Below are positions 25,101 to 33,425 of a stretch of DNA of 36,240 nt, piece after piece; position 1 is the stretch's first letter; every line of letters begins with the position of its first letter. A model generated the notes under the pieces. The model was not told the DNA's origin. It saw nothing but the letters and a program-made list of their open reading frames with translations, and did not search any database. Source of the DNA: an uncultured Clostridia bacterium (GTDB lineage Bacteria; Bacillota; Clostridia; UBA1381); the NCBI GenBank assembly GCA_959602045.1, contig CAUGRT010000029.1, positions 1 through 36,240 of the forward strand. Reading direction: 5' to 3'. The translations under genes were made by a program, and so were the position numbers.

Positions 25101-25944
25101 AAGTATCAAGAATCCGAGTGGCGCAGGGTATCGTGTTGCATCCGATATTTATCCGGTTACCAATCAGGATGTTGAGGTGACAGTGGTAACAGATTCCAAA
25201 ACGCATGAAAAGGGCAGCAACGATGATTATGCGGCGGAAAATCAGAAAACCTATACCGATAACGGCTTATATATCTTCAATATGGAAAAAGAAAATAAGC
25301 TGACCGATACCTATGGTGTGGATATTGAGGTGATTGACAAGACGCCGCCGGTGATTAATTTACTGGATAAGAATGAGCTGGTGTTCTATGAAAACCCGAA
25401 TATGGGCGAAGCCTATAGTAAAGATTTGCTCGTCAAGCCGGGCGTGGCGTTTGAAGCGTATGATACTTTCGGCAAGGGTACGGATTTGAGCGGCAATGTG
25501 ATTGTAAAGGATTGGGGCGGATTCAACGCGGACGATATTACACAAAACCAATTCAGCGCCGGTTCACCGTATACCATTACTTATGAGGTGTCGGACGCAG
25601 CACACAATGTCGCACAGGTAAAACGGATTGTGCGGCTGGTCGGATTCTATGATACGGTTGCGCTTGTGAACGGAGCGCTGCCGGATAGTGCCGGAAGAAA
25701 AGAGGTTACGGGCGATACCGTTACGATTAGTCTGAAAAACTTCTCAGATTCGGGAATGGCATATGTGCGCTATCAAAGCGGACTTAAAACGATGGGACAG
25801 ATGAAGAAATCGGGAACACTGGTTGAAAAGAATCAAAACGGAGAATTTAGTGTTTCGGGTCTTGAAACGGGATGGTATACCTTCTATGTTCAAACCGACA
25901 AGCGCGATTATTTCACCTTGCAGGTTTATGTATATCATAATTAA
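19120..25944 (+). CDS. Giant secreted protein with Ig-like modules, no visible cell-wall anchor
   Basis: A 2274-aa exported protein. The signal peptide (about 1-27) ends in GMTASA. A unique N-terminal region (about 28-450) of predicted beta structure follows and is not recognised. After that come many Ig-like beta-sandwich modules whose boundaries are marked by D-x-x-x-P linkers: DAVNP (about 453), DNKAPE (574), DHSGPK (795), RNAAPK (895), YDTTPPE (1014), DRTVPT (1104), DNTPPE (1459), DTVAPK (1964) and DKTPPV (2073). Such linkers and D-x-x-G-N turn motifs are typical of bacterial Ig/cadherin-like repeat adhesins. No LPXTG, SLH, choline-binding or LysM region is visible, and the chain ends in YVYHN. 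Strong GGAGG 7 nt before the ATG. Followed after 33 bp by the SLH-anchored giant protein, a possible partner. Confidence 0.85.
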   Translation: MKKKRFWSFALVLCMIMSLIPGMTASADIQEWEYELIIQISDAKDSKSKDGNIKARLYFNIKNDEEVFTVENTKTSGVECRTKHVSSRAPWTMDYVQIENYTTDAFKLLRMDLRVAKKGSSDYHWMLKDYYPSGKGEKDGQWIENEDDRDPTLCKLIWPWPERKISSPGNFNDLPEKLYIDSESESGDFTYEYDGKVTDQYSDILGDNYDCMNMSAAPSFGFSVSGNKERGTVTKSELTTSGGFTLIEKDGYTRGFKIDKATLAKYMNQYNVNQITVDSTLTFPDGSVNRTSRKHSRTLTIVRKSFAVDKVSMSDNYHHSSQDNNYYNSTIKDDAGQQRISITASIRTDGNNNHLSQSNLDNAVMTFKKAYLILGNTGQQIAAAEKQVNISNNSFTLTFPYSNGMDSAGGGLRLILEQAKIKPESMDNQEFKLWDEAEHKVQFSYYASAYKVDAVNPTVALSPLNGDQWNQWHKTISFNSVPSETVSTTLGASKYNGHYTMALYNENNQPVNIYDYHGIGETATQQRVPATKGSTQEVTLALKDAIEGSFELRLSGQDAAGNNLSDRVRGILLDNKAPELTVNEDCGERATDGSKGNTYTVSISDRSGTGKMYYCFTKNLANMPECNEQTAQQQPSGTISSLEDQWAFIDQSDAEKGAAAYLAAKKGENFEGYLVYFGTDGFGNKTETTYRKIEITNEDTECSIETTNDTARPHTDYQITITTNAQNTVSYRWRDAKGELSEEYKPYHPGDDIGKGTQMAADGSMVTLDGTYTLECKVVPPSGTGKTYERDFVFDHSGPKLNVTVLAPDTYRETQELSVVGTDASGVKEGFAQLVNSDGSAIAGQDEFALEINQGGISKNLSFAELPSGAYALSVRAVDENGNASSVTSNSFYIRNAAPKCETELISALKYHNRPLISSDQYQIQLNVTEDFINAANAKNQTLYYRVSEDESSFGDWISAGEMTVSGQQLTKTVTIDSPIPTFAEGENIIYIQTAIAPAKSAKINLNTVAVSAISLFYDTTPPEITRMTIEDIHTAENISGTVALRDNLDSELKLTCADSAVSIVKEENNTFTVTISSNVNTKLIAADKAGNRTEIPLTIEGIDRTVPTGSVTAVHTNRGERTDVEATVQISDADEGDIRVALIPAAEMDSAMQNGKINEKYFGEKDGSFVSVIQTRAEDAAFENEKNLTYTVKLAGMTGEYYIGLHMADSVGNETDVIYDQTPLSVKDVELAYDQCTVAPMITDKKTAVKLHFNMPVFVLPQAKIVSSADEGISDGGTADDTNLELAKQSAAFYAQDYSFTVTKNGTYKLYTVDDLGRKKLLTVNVENVQFDSLGGVKAVTYLNDDPLKDGKMAGIYASDENGQQIKTSIRITPVDPAMQLSPKEETIPGVELNESKSEAAANGNGYTMLVYDVSPIFDEQWNYIQSNERLVDVWLFEGSTTDQTLWGEATAVVENIDNTPPEFSYRITPRIYVADPGQEVPGGEDPILYTPGNVTVTITVQDPDSGISEINLGYLAEDEVVIPMTDESGDPIDYNQNPWTWSGEPYQIPATIECYGSADIKGAKTLRYTFTDNYDFKGIQCMNDAGDVTYIATGLNQESIGTNGSIYKMPIEEGTDYTLKYYYEDHQGQWQAITDSSQYYRKVKAVIEPEQRAEERSLRIANNNGAYEKVLNSSMNHFTFKLKDRYGYSASVDAEYANFDEQGGTIEYYLSTTAKTKDDVTVIVTAQDAESGVGSVWLQGKNGTTELTESNGEYIGKVSENGTYSIILYDKVGNKTIKSFHVNNIGKNTPTLDGKEYSTKERTSKNVSVTLLFSNPAVRIVSVEPIGTLQESQYSVNYSTSTIYFTESGSLSVKFEDDYGNEGGDTVTVDNIYKTPPALSAITEVNEKQTAVKVTFEQAKNENDQLIDPVRSMEELTVSYGGMARAAKDAEYTFNQNGIYTFTVYDKEGVSSYLTLNIDKIDTVAPKITEIRWSYAYDVLENGSWQSKQEEQSIKNPSGAGYRVASDIYPVTNQDVEVTVVTDSKTHEKGSNDDYAAENQKTYTDNGLYIFNMEKENKLTDTYGVDIEVIDKTPPVINLLDKNELVFYENPNMGEAYSKDLLVKPGVAFEAYDTFGKGTDLSGNVIVKDWGGFNADDITQNQFSAGSPYTITYEVSDAAHNVAQVKRIVRLVGFYDTVALVNGALPDSAGRKEVTGDTVTISLKNFSDSGMAYVRYQSGLKTMGQMKKSGTLVEKNQNGEFSVSGLETGWYTFYVQTDKRDYFTLQVYVYHN

Positions 25945-25977
25945 CGAGATTCATCAATAATCAAAAGGGGGAACAAA

Positions 25978-28900
25978 ATGAAAGCTTTAAAAAGGGCTCT
26001 ATCCTGTTTTTTGACAATAGCAATGCTGCTTTCGCTTGTGCCGGCAACGACCTTTGCGGAGGGCGAAAATGAATACAGCATTACCAACGGGTACTTGAGC
26101 TATACTTTTAATGCCGATACGGGCGGTTTCGCGATTGAAACCGCCGAGGGCAATCCCAAAAAGGCGCTGGATAACAATATTCCGCTTTTATATGCGGAGG
26201 ATAAGGAACGAAGCAACGGAACATCGTTTGTGACGGTTCGGATTGGGAATAAGGACTATGTTTTCGGTCAAGACTACGGATTTTTCGGGTTAAAATCCCA
26301 TCTGGATACGCCCGTTATCAGCGAGGAAGGCAGGCTGATGACGATTCCGTGGACGATTAACGATATTACCGTGACGCTGAAGGTTGCACTTGGAACGGAT
26401 GTAAACAGCGATATTACAGGAAATGCCGGAATTTCCTTTGAGGTGAAAAACAACAGCGGCAAATCGGAGGAGATCAGCGTCCGTTTGCTGCTGGATACGG
26501 CGTTGGGAAATGAGATTGACGCACCGTATTTTGTGGTAGACGAGGCGATTCGTCCGACCATGACGGAAACGGAATTTTCCGGAGAGAGCTTCCCGGCACA
26601 GATTCGATGCGTGGATTCTCTTTCCAATCCGACAAAGCTTTCCTATATCCTGACAAAGGGCTGGAACGGCGGCGTTGAGGCAAATAAAATCATTGTGGGG
26701 CATTGGGCGAATCTTGCCAATACAAGATATGCTTATACGCCGGATACCTACTGTGATTTTACCAACTACTCCAATGCTTATAAGGAGCCGGACAGTGCGG
26801 CGGCGATTTATTGGGAAAATAAAACCCTGGAAAGCGGCGCGTCTTTTAGCGGTGAAATGCTTTACGGCGTTGGAAACTTTTCCAATAATTCCGAAGAAAA
26901 TATCGGTTTGAATATCACCGCCGGCAGATTAGAGCTGACGGATGACGGAACCGCTTATAAAAATAACGGCGAAATTGACGTGACGGTGGAAATTGACAAT
27001 ACCGTTGACAATGCGGTACCGCTCAGCGCCATACAGTTGAATATGACAGTAGACGATCAAGAATTTGAAATTGTTTCGCCCGGCAGTACGGAAATGATCG
27101 ACCAAATCGGCAAGGAGATTATTACAAAGCAGTATAAGATGAGAGCAAAGCCGCAGAGCGATTTAACCGCCGGAACGATTTACGTTTCCTTAACCGCTAC
27201 GGCAAACGAAACGGACGGAACGCAGAGAACGGTTGAAACGGCTTCGCAAAGAAGTGTGATTATGCAGTCGGTCAAGGGCAATGTGCCGGAGGTTCAGCTG
27301 AATAAGGTGAACCCGGAGATTGTCTGGACTGGCGGCGAAAAGGCGATTACGGTATCGGGAAAAATGGCGCCGTTAAAAGCACTTTCGGCAAGCCCGAACT
27401 GGAGTCTGCGCTTAAAGCATACAACCAGTTCGCATAGTGTGCTGATTGACAAGAAAAATATTGCGTTTTTGGATGAAGCATATGAAAATCTGAGCTTTAC
27501 TACCTCCGAGGAATTGGAGGTCGGAGCTTACCGGATTGTGTTTGAGTTTACAGATGATGATCTCAAACGGGATTTAGGGCAGTCGATTACCTGCGCGCAG
27601 ACGCTGCAAGTATCGGCGAATGAAAAATACCGTCTGAAATCCTACGGAACGATTGCACTGGTTCGTTCGACCAATAATCGGAATCAGACGACTTATGACT
27701 TTTTCACCTTTAAGAATGAGGGAGAATATCTGAAATTCTATCAAGGCGATCTGGAAAAGACGGGAGAGCTGAACGGAGAAAAAATCCGGTATTCCTTTGG
27801 GGCAGACAAGAACGCAATCCGCGATCATGAGATTATTTTAACCATCCGTGGCAATCTGCGCGAGATGGAGCGCGGCGAGGATGGGAATAAGCAGCGGTAT
27901 TGGCAGGCGGATTATGCCGATGGGGATATTATCATTAATAATATGCTTTCCTATGAGGGAGAAAAGCCGCTTGAAATCGCGAAGAACGGCAATAGCTATA
28001 CCGTTAAAGGCGATGGACTGCTGAAAGTGGTTAATTCCATTAATGTCTGGAGAAGTAAGTGGAGCTTTTCGGCATCGACCGACGCGGCATACACGCTGGA
28101 TATGACGCGCTTGGGAAATTGCTTTAGCGGAGATAAAAAGGCGCTGACGCTTTCACTGGACGGCGCGGCAAAGATGATACAGTCTGTCGGCGGTCTGCTT
28201 GTCAGCTTGAAATACGGTATCATGCAGTCGCAGTGGTATACCGATGCTGATGGAATGGTGACATACGGAATCGGCTTTGGCGGCAAAATCAGCTTGCCGA
28301 TCAGCGCGAAGAAGAAAAAGGACGCAGAAAAGCCGGCGGATCTGACCGCAGATCAAGAGGATCTTTCCGAAGAAATGAACTCACTTTTCGATGAGAGTCT
28401 GACTGCGGATCAAGAGGATATTTCGGGCGATATGCAGAGCCTGTTTACGGAAGATCCACCGAAGCAAACTTCAACGAAGAACGATAAAATCAAGAAAGAC
28501 GATCAGAGTGATGAGCCGGAAAAGGGTAAGCTTTCGGCAGAGGTTGAAAATGTCCTGTTCGGCGAAAAGGGCGGTGTTGAAGATCAAGTTGTTAAGGTCA
28601 GCGATACCGGATTTATCGGAATTAACGCAACGATGGCACTGGAACTGCCGAAAGATGTTCTCGGCTCACTGGTTTCCAATGCACCGGGGATTTCGGCAAG
28701 TGTGACGATCAATACGATTGATAATGTATATCAATTAAACGCAGGCTTGAACATTAAGGTGATTGAGTGCGAGGGTGTTTTGGCATTCAAGGAGGTTCAA
28801 GTCAAGAAAAAAGACGTGATTGTTCCGGATAAGATTGAATTCTATATCCGTAAGGGGCTGAAAGTTCCTTTAGCGCCGCCGGTTTTATATATGATCGGTC

Positions 28901-31900
28901 TTGGCGGCGGCATTAACGGTCTTGCCGATACGATCGGCGGTCAGTTTGATACACTTCCGCCGATTACGCTGCTGCTCTTTACGAGATTAGAAGCAATCGG
29001 AACAATGGAGGGTGATTTCAACGCGAAAATCAGCCTAGAGGGATTGTCTCTGAAAGGTGATATGAGGCTGAAAATTTCCGATAAGCTGATGCAAATGGAC
29101 GCCGGAATATCGGCGCGATGGATCGAGCCGTGGGAGCTGAATCTGTATGGCAATGTCAGCATTATTGACGGTTTGATTAAGGGCGGTATTACAGTTACGG
29201 TTGCGGATAATTATTTTTACGGTTATATTTTCGCAAGTCTTTGCATCCCAAAGAGTATTCCGCTTGTCGGCGGCAAGGAGCTTGCAGGCGTTGAAGCCGC
29301 GGTATCGCACGAATTTATCGGTGCGAATATCAAGATCATCGGCATTAAATTCGGCGTCATTTATTATTGGGGCGAGAATGTGTCATTCGGTAAAAATATT
29401 GATTTGAGTCCGCCGGCGAGATCCGGCAACTCCATGAGTACGATGAGCTCGAACGATGTTATCGGTTATTACGGAACGAACGTACACGCGCTTTCGGTGA
29501 AGAATGTACCGGCTTTGCTGAACAGAGGCAGTGGAAGTGGCGGCATCTCAGCAGCATATATGGCAGTTACGGTGGATAATGCCGAGGGTCAGGACGCATT
29601 GCTGATTGAAATTCCATATACCGGCAGCGGTACTCCGGAGGCAGGAGATATTTGGCTGATTAATCCCAATAAAGAGACGATTGACACCGTTGCCGATAAC
29701 GGAGATGGCGGCGGCAATATGCTGGTGCAAAGTCGCGATGGAGAAAACTATATCTATATCACAGTGACGGAACCTCAAAAAATTGTCAACGGTACCTGGA
29801 CGGTGGCGTATACAAGACGGGATATTAAGCTTGATTCTGTTCATATGAATGGAGTAGATCAGATTGCGGAGCTGACAAAGAGCGAAATCAGCAGCACATC
29901 GGATTTGAATGTTGAAGCTGCGTGGGAAACCAATGCAGATCAGACAGGGTGCATTGATGTTTATCTGACAGAGGATAAGGATATTTTGAAAAAGATTCAG
30001 ACCAACAAGAATCAGGGGGACTCACTGGGAATCAATATCCTGCATCAGCCGGATACGAAGCTGCAAGGCAACGTGCGGCAGAGCAAGGCAATTACACTGC
30101 CGGATACGTTTACAAGCGGAACGTACTATGCGGTGACAACCTTATCCACCACGGATGGTATCAGCTTACAAATCAGTGATACACCAATTACCATCAAAAA
30201 TCCGAAGCTGCCAAAGCCGGTTTCCAACGTTCATATTAATTATGGCGGAAACGGAAATCTCTTTGTTCAGGTAACGGACGCGGAGAATGCCGATTATACG
30301 CATTATCTGGCGGAGATTGTCGCTGAGGACGGAACCGTGTTAAGCAACAATGTCGGGCAGTTTGAAAAAGGCGCGAATTTCGTATTCGGCAAGGAGGCAA
30401 ACTTGCAGGCGGGAAAGAAATATCGCGTGCGAATCCGAACGCTCCGCGAAGAATACGGAACACTGGATTCAGAGGAATACAAGACGTTGTATTATTACGG
30501 CGATGATATTGTGACTTCCGATGAACTGGTGATGCCGGATACGAAATTACCGGAGCTGCTTTCGGTCAAGACCAATTTTGATACCGCAAAGGAGTCCATC
30601 AATCAAAACAGCGTGATTGTTGAATATACCTTCAAGGATCCGGTGTTTGTGGAGCTTTCGGTAAATGGAACAAAGGCGTACAGTGATAACAAGTTTAAGA
30701 CTGACTGGCGGTTTGTTCTGGACGATTTGGAGGATGGCGATTATGTCATTGACTTTACCGCCTATACGAGCAGCAAGGATCATATTACCGGAAAGGACGC
30801 GGTGGCAAAGGTTCCGGACGCACAGCTCGGATTCTCGATTGATACCTCGCAGCCGGTGCTGTCGCTGACAAAAACCTATAAGGACAGTATTACAAGCAGC
30901 GAGGGCAATCCTGTTCTGTCAAGCTTCGGTGCGAATACGATTCTGGCAAACGATGATGGCAGCTACACGATCGAGGGTATGACCGAGAAATCGGCAAAGC
31001 TGACGATTGACGGATCGGGTGATGAGATTACCGTTGCCGAAAACGGCGGATTCCAAATCAGCAGAAAATTAAACGAAAACGAATCGTATCGGACGCATAC
31101 ACTCAAAGCGGAGGACGCCGCTGGAAATGTGACCGAGCTGGTGGTTACGGCGCTTCGTCCGGGAGGTTTGGCATATCGCGGCATTACACTTCAAAGCAAT
31201 CAGTCGGATATTGCGGAAACAGACGGCGTAAAGCATATCACGCTGAAGAACGGTCAGAGTATCGAGCTTTCCGCTCTGGGAATTACCGAGAACGGACAAA
31301 AGTTTGCGTTAGATCCGGAGGATTTAAGCTGGAGTATTCTTTACGAAAAGAATCATATCGCATTTGATTCCGGAAAGGTAACAGCATTGCTGCCCGGAGA
31401 AACGGCGATCAAGGCAAAGCTGAATACCGCAGACCTTACGATGAACGACAACCAAACAATGCAGTTGGGCGTTTCAGATTATGCGGTCATTACGATTGCC
31501 CAAAACTCCAAATTTGATTTGGCGGATAAGATCGAAGAAGCGAAAAAGCTTTTGGAGGATACGCCGAATGCATCGGATACCAAGAAAAATAACTTAAATT
31601 CAGCAATTGACGCGGCAACCACTGTATTAAATGACAGTGCGGCGCAGGATACGGATTATACCGATCAAGTATCCCGTCTGACGCAGGCGATGGAAGAATT
31701 TAAGAAAACCGACAGTAAGCCTTCCTCCGGAGGTGGCGGTGGCGGCGGTTCCGCAAGATCATTCAGTATTACACTGCTCCCGACCGAGCATGGAACGGCA
31801 AAGCTTTCCCATACCCGTGCGGTATACGGAACGAGCGTCACCATAACCGCAGAGCCGGATGAGGGATATGTGGTTTCGGATATTCTGATTAACGGAAAAT

Positions 31901-32535
31901 CCGTAGGACGCGCAGCGGTTTACACGATTCAATCGGTTTCCGAGGATATACAGGTTCAGGTATTATTCGGAGAAAAATCCGACCTGCCGTTTGTGGATGT
32001 CTTAAAGGATGACTGGTTCTATGAAACGGTAAAAGAAATTTACGAAAAGAGTCTGATGTTGGGTGTTTCGGATACGGAATTTGAGCCGAATACACCGCTT
32101 ACAAGAGCCATGTTTATAACGATTCTGCATCGAATCGAGGGAACTCCCGAAGCCGGAGCCTGCACCTTTGACGATGTGGAAAGCGGCGCTTATTATGAAA
32201 AAGCAGTCGCATGGGCAAATGAAAACGGTATTGTCAACGGAATGTCCGATACGGAATTTGCACCGGATGATAAGATTACGCGTGAGCAGATGGCGGCAAT
32301 TTTATACCGCTATGCTGAGTATAAGCAATATGACACCTCCGTGGGAGAGAATACAAATATTCTGTCCTATGAGGATGCGGCGGAATTTTCCGAATACGCG
32401 GTTCAGGCGCTGCAATGGGCAGCCGGAATCGGCGTTATGACCGGAAAATCAAGCACAACCTTGAATCCGCGCGATCATGCAACCCGTGCGGAGGCATCGG
32501 CGGTGTTTGTAAGATTCCTGAATAAGGTACAATAA
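25978..32535 (+). CDS. Giant SLH-domain surface protein
   Basis: A 2185-aa exported protein. The signal peptide (about 1-27) ends in ATTFA. Regions in order: a large N-terminal beta domain (about 30-310, unrecognised) and Ig-like modules (about 320-600). A mixed region contains two tandem 19-20-residue acidic repeats (LTADQEDLSEEM and LTADQEDISGDM types, about 789-826). An unusual amphipathic beta-rich block (about 878-1150) is followed by more Ig-like modules (to about 1750). A FIVAR-like helical segment (about 1850-1912), a Gly7 hinge (about 1919-1925) and an InlB-B-repeat-like domain (about 1929-1999) come next. Three SLH domains (about 2003-2058, 2062-2120 and 2128-2185) with TRAMF, TREQM and TRAEA motifs end the protein. 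SLH domains bind pyruvylated secondary wall polymer, so the protein should be wall-attached. RBS AAAAGGGGG about 5 nt upstream. Confidence 0.9.
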   Translation: MKALKRALSCFLTIAMLLSLVPATTFAEGENEYSITNGYLSYTFNADTGGFAIETAEGNPKKALDNNIPLLYAEDKERSNGTSFVTVRIGNKDYVFGQDYGFFGLKSHLDTPVISEEGRLMTIPWTINDITVTLKVALGTDVNSDITGNAGISFEVKNNSGKSEEISVRLLLDTALGNEIDAPYFVVDEAIRPTMTETEFSGESFPAQIRCVDSLSNPTKLSYILTKGWNGGVEANKIIVGHWANLANTRYAYTPDTYCDFTNYSNAYKEPDSAAAIYWENKTLESGASFSGEMLYGVGNFSNNSEENIGLNITAGRLELTDDGTAYKNNGEIDVTVEIDNTVDNAVPLSAIQLNMTVDDQEFEIVSPGSTEMIDQIGKEIITKQYKMRAKPQSDLTAGTIYVSLTATANETDGTQRTVETASQRSVIMQSVKGNVPEVQLNKVNPEIVWTGGEKAITVSGKMAPLKALSASPNWSLRLKHTTSSHSVLIDKKNIAFLDEAYENLSFTTSEELEVGAYRIVFEFTDDDLKRDLGQSITCAQTLQVSANEKYRLKSYGTIALVRSTNNRNQTTYDFFTFKNEGEYLKFYQGDLEKTGELNGEKIRYSFGADKNAIRDHEIILTIRGNLREMERGEDGNKQRYWQADYADGDIIINNMLSYEGEKPLEIAKNGNSYTVKGDGLLKVVNSINVWRSKWSFSASTDAAYTLDMTRLGNCFSGDKKALTLSLDGAAKMIQSVGGLLVSLKYGIMQSQWYTDADGMVTYGIGFGGKISLPISAKKKKDAEKPADLTADQEDLSEEMNSLFDESLTADQEDISGDMQSLFTEDPPKQTSTKNDKIKKDDQSDEPEKGKLSAEVENVLFGEKGGVEDQVVKVSDTGFIGINATMALELPKDVLGSLVSNAPGISASVTINTIDNVYQLNAGLNIKVIECEGVLAFKEVQVKKKDVIVPDKIEFYIRKGLKVPLAPPVLYMIGLGGGINGLADTIGGQFDTLPPITLLLFTRLEAIGTMEGDFNAKISLEGLSLKGDMRLKISDKLMQMDAGISARWIEPWELNLYGNVSIIDGLIKGGITVTVADNYFYGYIFASLCIPKSIPLVGGKELAGVEAAVSHEFIGANIKIIGIKFGVIYYWGENVSFGKNIDLSPPARSGNSMSTMSSNDVIGYYGTNVHALSVKNVPALLNRGSGSGGISAAYMAVTVDNAEGQDALLIEIPYTGSGTPEAGDIWLINPNKETIDTVADNGDGGGNMLVQSRDGENYIYITVTEPQKIVNGTWTVAYTRRDIKLDSVHMNGVDQIAELTKSEISSTSDLNVEAAWETNADQTGCIDVYLTEDKDILKKIQTNKNQGDSLGINILHQPDTKLQGNVRQSKAITLPDTFTSGTYYAVTTLSTTDGISLQISDTPITIKNPKLPKPVSNVHINYGGNGNLFVQVTDAENADYTHYLAEIVAEDGTVLSNNVGQFEKGANFVFGKEANLQAGKKYRVRIRTLREEYGTLDSEEYKTLYYYGDDIVTSDELVMPDTKLPELLSVKTNFDTAKESINQNSVIVEYTFKDPVFVELSVNGTKAYSDNKFKTDWRFVLDDLEDGDYVIDFTAYTSSKDHITGKDAVAKVPDAQLGFSIDTSQPVLSLTKTYKDSITSSEGNPVLSSFGANTILANDDGSYTIEGMTEKSAKLTIDGSGDEITVAENGGFQISRKLNENESYRTHTLKAEDAAGNVTELVVTALRPGGLAYRGITLQSNQSDIAETDGVKHITLKNGQSIELSALGITENGQKFALDPEDLSWSILYEKNHIAFDSGKVTALLPGETAIKAKLNTADLTMNDNQTMQLGVSDYAVITIAQNSKFDLADKIEEAKKLLEDTPNASDTKKNNLNSAIDAATTVLNDSAAQDTDYTDQVSRLTQAMEEFKKTDSKPSSGGGGGGGSARSFSITLLPTEHGTAKLSHTRAVYGTSVTITAEPDEGYVVSDILINGKSVGRAAVYTIQSVSEDIQVQVLFGEKSDLPFVDVLKDDWFYETVKEIYEKSLMLGVSDTEFEPNTPLTRAMFITILHRIEGTPEAGACTFDDVESGAYYEKAVAWANENGIVNGMSDTEFAPDDKITREQMAAILYRYAEYKQYDTSVGENTNILSYEDAAEFSEYAVQALQWAAGIGVMTGKSSTTLNPRDHATRAEASAVFVRFLNKVQ

Positions 32536-32551
32536 AAAAAGAGTGCGGAAC

Positions 32552-32604
32552 ACTTCAAACGCACCCGCTGGCGTACTGGTATACTCCAAGCGGTGCGCTT
32601 GAAG
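32552..32604. repeat. Imperfect hairpin after the SLH gene
   Basis: CTTCAAACGCACCCGCT (32553-32569) pairs with AGCGGTGCGCTTGAAG (32589-32604), with one mismatch and one bulge. An inner TGG/CCA and GTA/TAC pairing lies in the loop. It directly precedes a perfect palindrome (32610-32650). Confidence 0.6.
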
Positions 32605-32609
32605 CGTAG

Positions 32610-32650
32610 TTTAAGGGCATGCTATTATATAGTAATAGCATGCCCTTAAA
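32610..32650. terminator. Perfect 18-bp stem between converging genes
   Basis: TTTAAGGGCATGCTATTA (32610-32627) and its exact complement (32633-32650) flank a 5-nt loop. It lies between the SLH gene (plus) and the membrane-protein gene (minus). The nearest plus-strand T-run (from 32661) is about 11 nt away, so function as an intrinsic terminator is plausible but not textbook. Confidence 0.5.
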
Positions 32651-32665
32651 TGGTCTGTGCCTTTT

Positions 32666-33085
32666 TTAATATTTGCGCTTACAGATAGCATAGCAAATCC
32701 AATAGATTGCGACAAAAAACATCAGCATATATGCGACAATATTGGATTCCACTTTTCGGTTCATCATTTGCAGTACAATCACCGCAATGCCCGAAAGCAT
32801 GATGAATACTATAAATGCAAGGCTTCTTGCCTGTGTCCATATCATGATATTTCTTTCATCCGTTTCGGCAATTTTCATTCGATTCAGCGCTTTGGGATTT
32901 TTTAGCAAGTATTGATAGCGTCCGATTCGTACCGCGCCCATCAGCGTAAACGCAAATCCCAGCGGCGAGAGAAACTCATTCCTTGCAATTCCGGTCAATG
33001 AAACCACCATCATTAAAATACCGATTGCCGTATAGGCAATATAAGAAATCAGCCGAATTTTTAATTTTTTATTGTAATCCATCAT
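32666..33085 (-). CDS. Membrane protein paired with an XRE regulator, function unknown
   Basis: A 139-aa protein with four hydrophobic segments in two pairs (about 10-31, 37-52, 85-105 and 112-133). Between the pairs lies a conserved-looking AETDERNIMIWTQARSLA stretch, which is common in small membrane proteins encoded next to XRE-type regulators in Firmicutes. I do not assign a family name. The ATG at 33085 has AAAGGGGA about 4-5 nt upstream. The longer reading from 33100 would start inside that ribosome-binding site and overlap the XRE stop, so it is rejected. It lies 11 bp after the XRE gene and is probably co-transcribed. Confidence 0.72.
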   Translation of the reverse strand: MMDYNKKLKIRLISYIAYTAIGILMMVVSLTGIARNEFLSPLGFAFTLMGAVRIGRYQYLLKNPKALNRMKIAETDERNIMIWTQARSLAFIVFIMLSGIAVIVLQMMNRKVESNIVAYMLMFFVAIYWICYAICKRKY

Positions 33086-33096
33086 TCTATCCCCTT

Positions 33097-33300
33097 TCAT
33101 TTCATTTCTTCATCAAAAATAAATAATTCCTCAATCGTTACATTAAAAAATTTTGCAAGCCTGTGAGCAAGCTGTAAAGACGCATTGTATTTTCCGCTTT
33201 CCAGTGAAATAATCGTCTGCCTTGTAACCGCAACCGCTCCCGCAAGCTCATCTTGCGTGATTTTATTTTGTTTGCGCAGCTCTTTGATTCTATTTTCCAA
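33097..33300 (-). CDS. XRE family small DNA-binding regulator
   Basis: A 67-aa Cro/C1-type helix-turn-helix protein consisting of little more than the HTH domain: RIKELRKQNKITQDELAGAV, VTRQTIISLESGKYNASL and a helix ending in FNVTIEELFIFDEE. The VTRQTIISLE recognition helix resembles the YgzD/YozG-type mini-regulators. The start is TTG at 33300 with GGTGGG a few nt upstream, which gives the canonical MENRIKELRK N-terminus. It has a consensus promoter (33349-33377) and is followed by a membrane-protein gene, the common two-gene arrangement for this type. It probably represses its own promoter. Confidence 0.85.
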   Translation of the reverse strand: MENRIKELRKQNKITQDELAGAVAVTRQTIISLESGKYNASLQLAHRLAKFFNVTIEELFIFDEEMK

Positions 33301-33348
33301 ATACCCACCGCCTTACTTTTGAATTTGTATAGTCAACTTTACATTTTG

Positions 33349-33377
33349 ATTATAGCATGAGTCTGTTAAAATGTCAA
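33349..33377 (-). promoter_or_regulatory. Consensus sigma-A promoter of the XRE gene
   Basis: On the minus strand TTGACA (33377-33372), a 17-bp spacer and TATAAT (33354-33349) match the sigma-A consensus perfectly. Just downstream, around 33325-33343, AAAGTTGACTATACAAATT is a possible operator for the XRE protein. Confidence 0.75.
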
Positions 33378-33425
33378 GTATGTTTTACAATTCTCTAAAT
33401 TTTTTTGAAAAAAATAAAAAAATAC

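Noticed and set aside
25800..25944. Sortase signal or other anchor at the end of the first giant protein
   Set aside because: No LPXTG-like motif, hydrophobic tail or SLH domain is visible; the chain ends in YVYHN.
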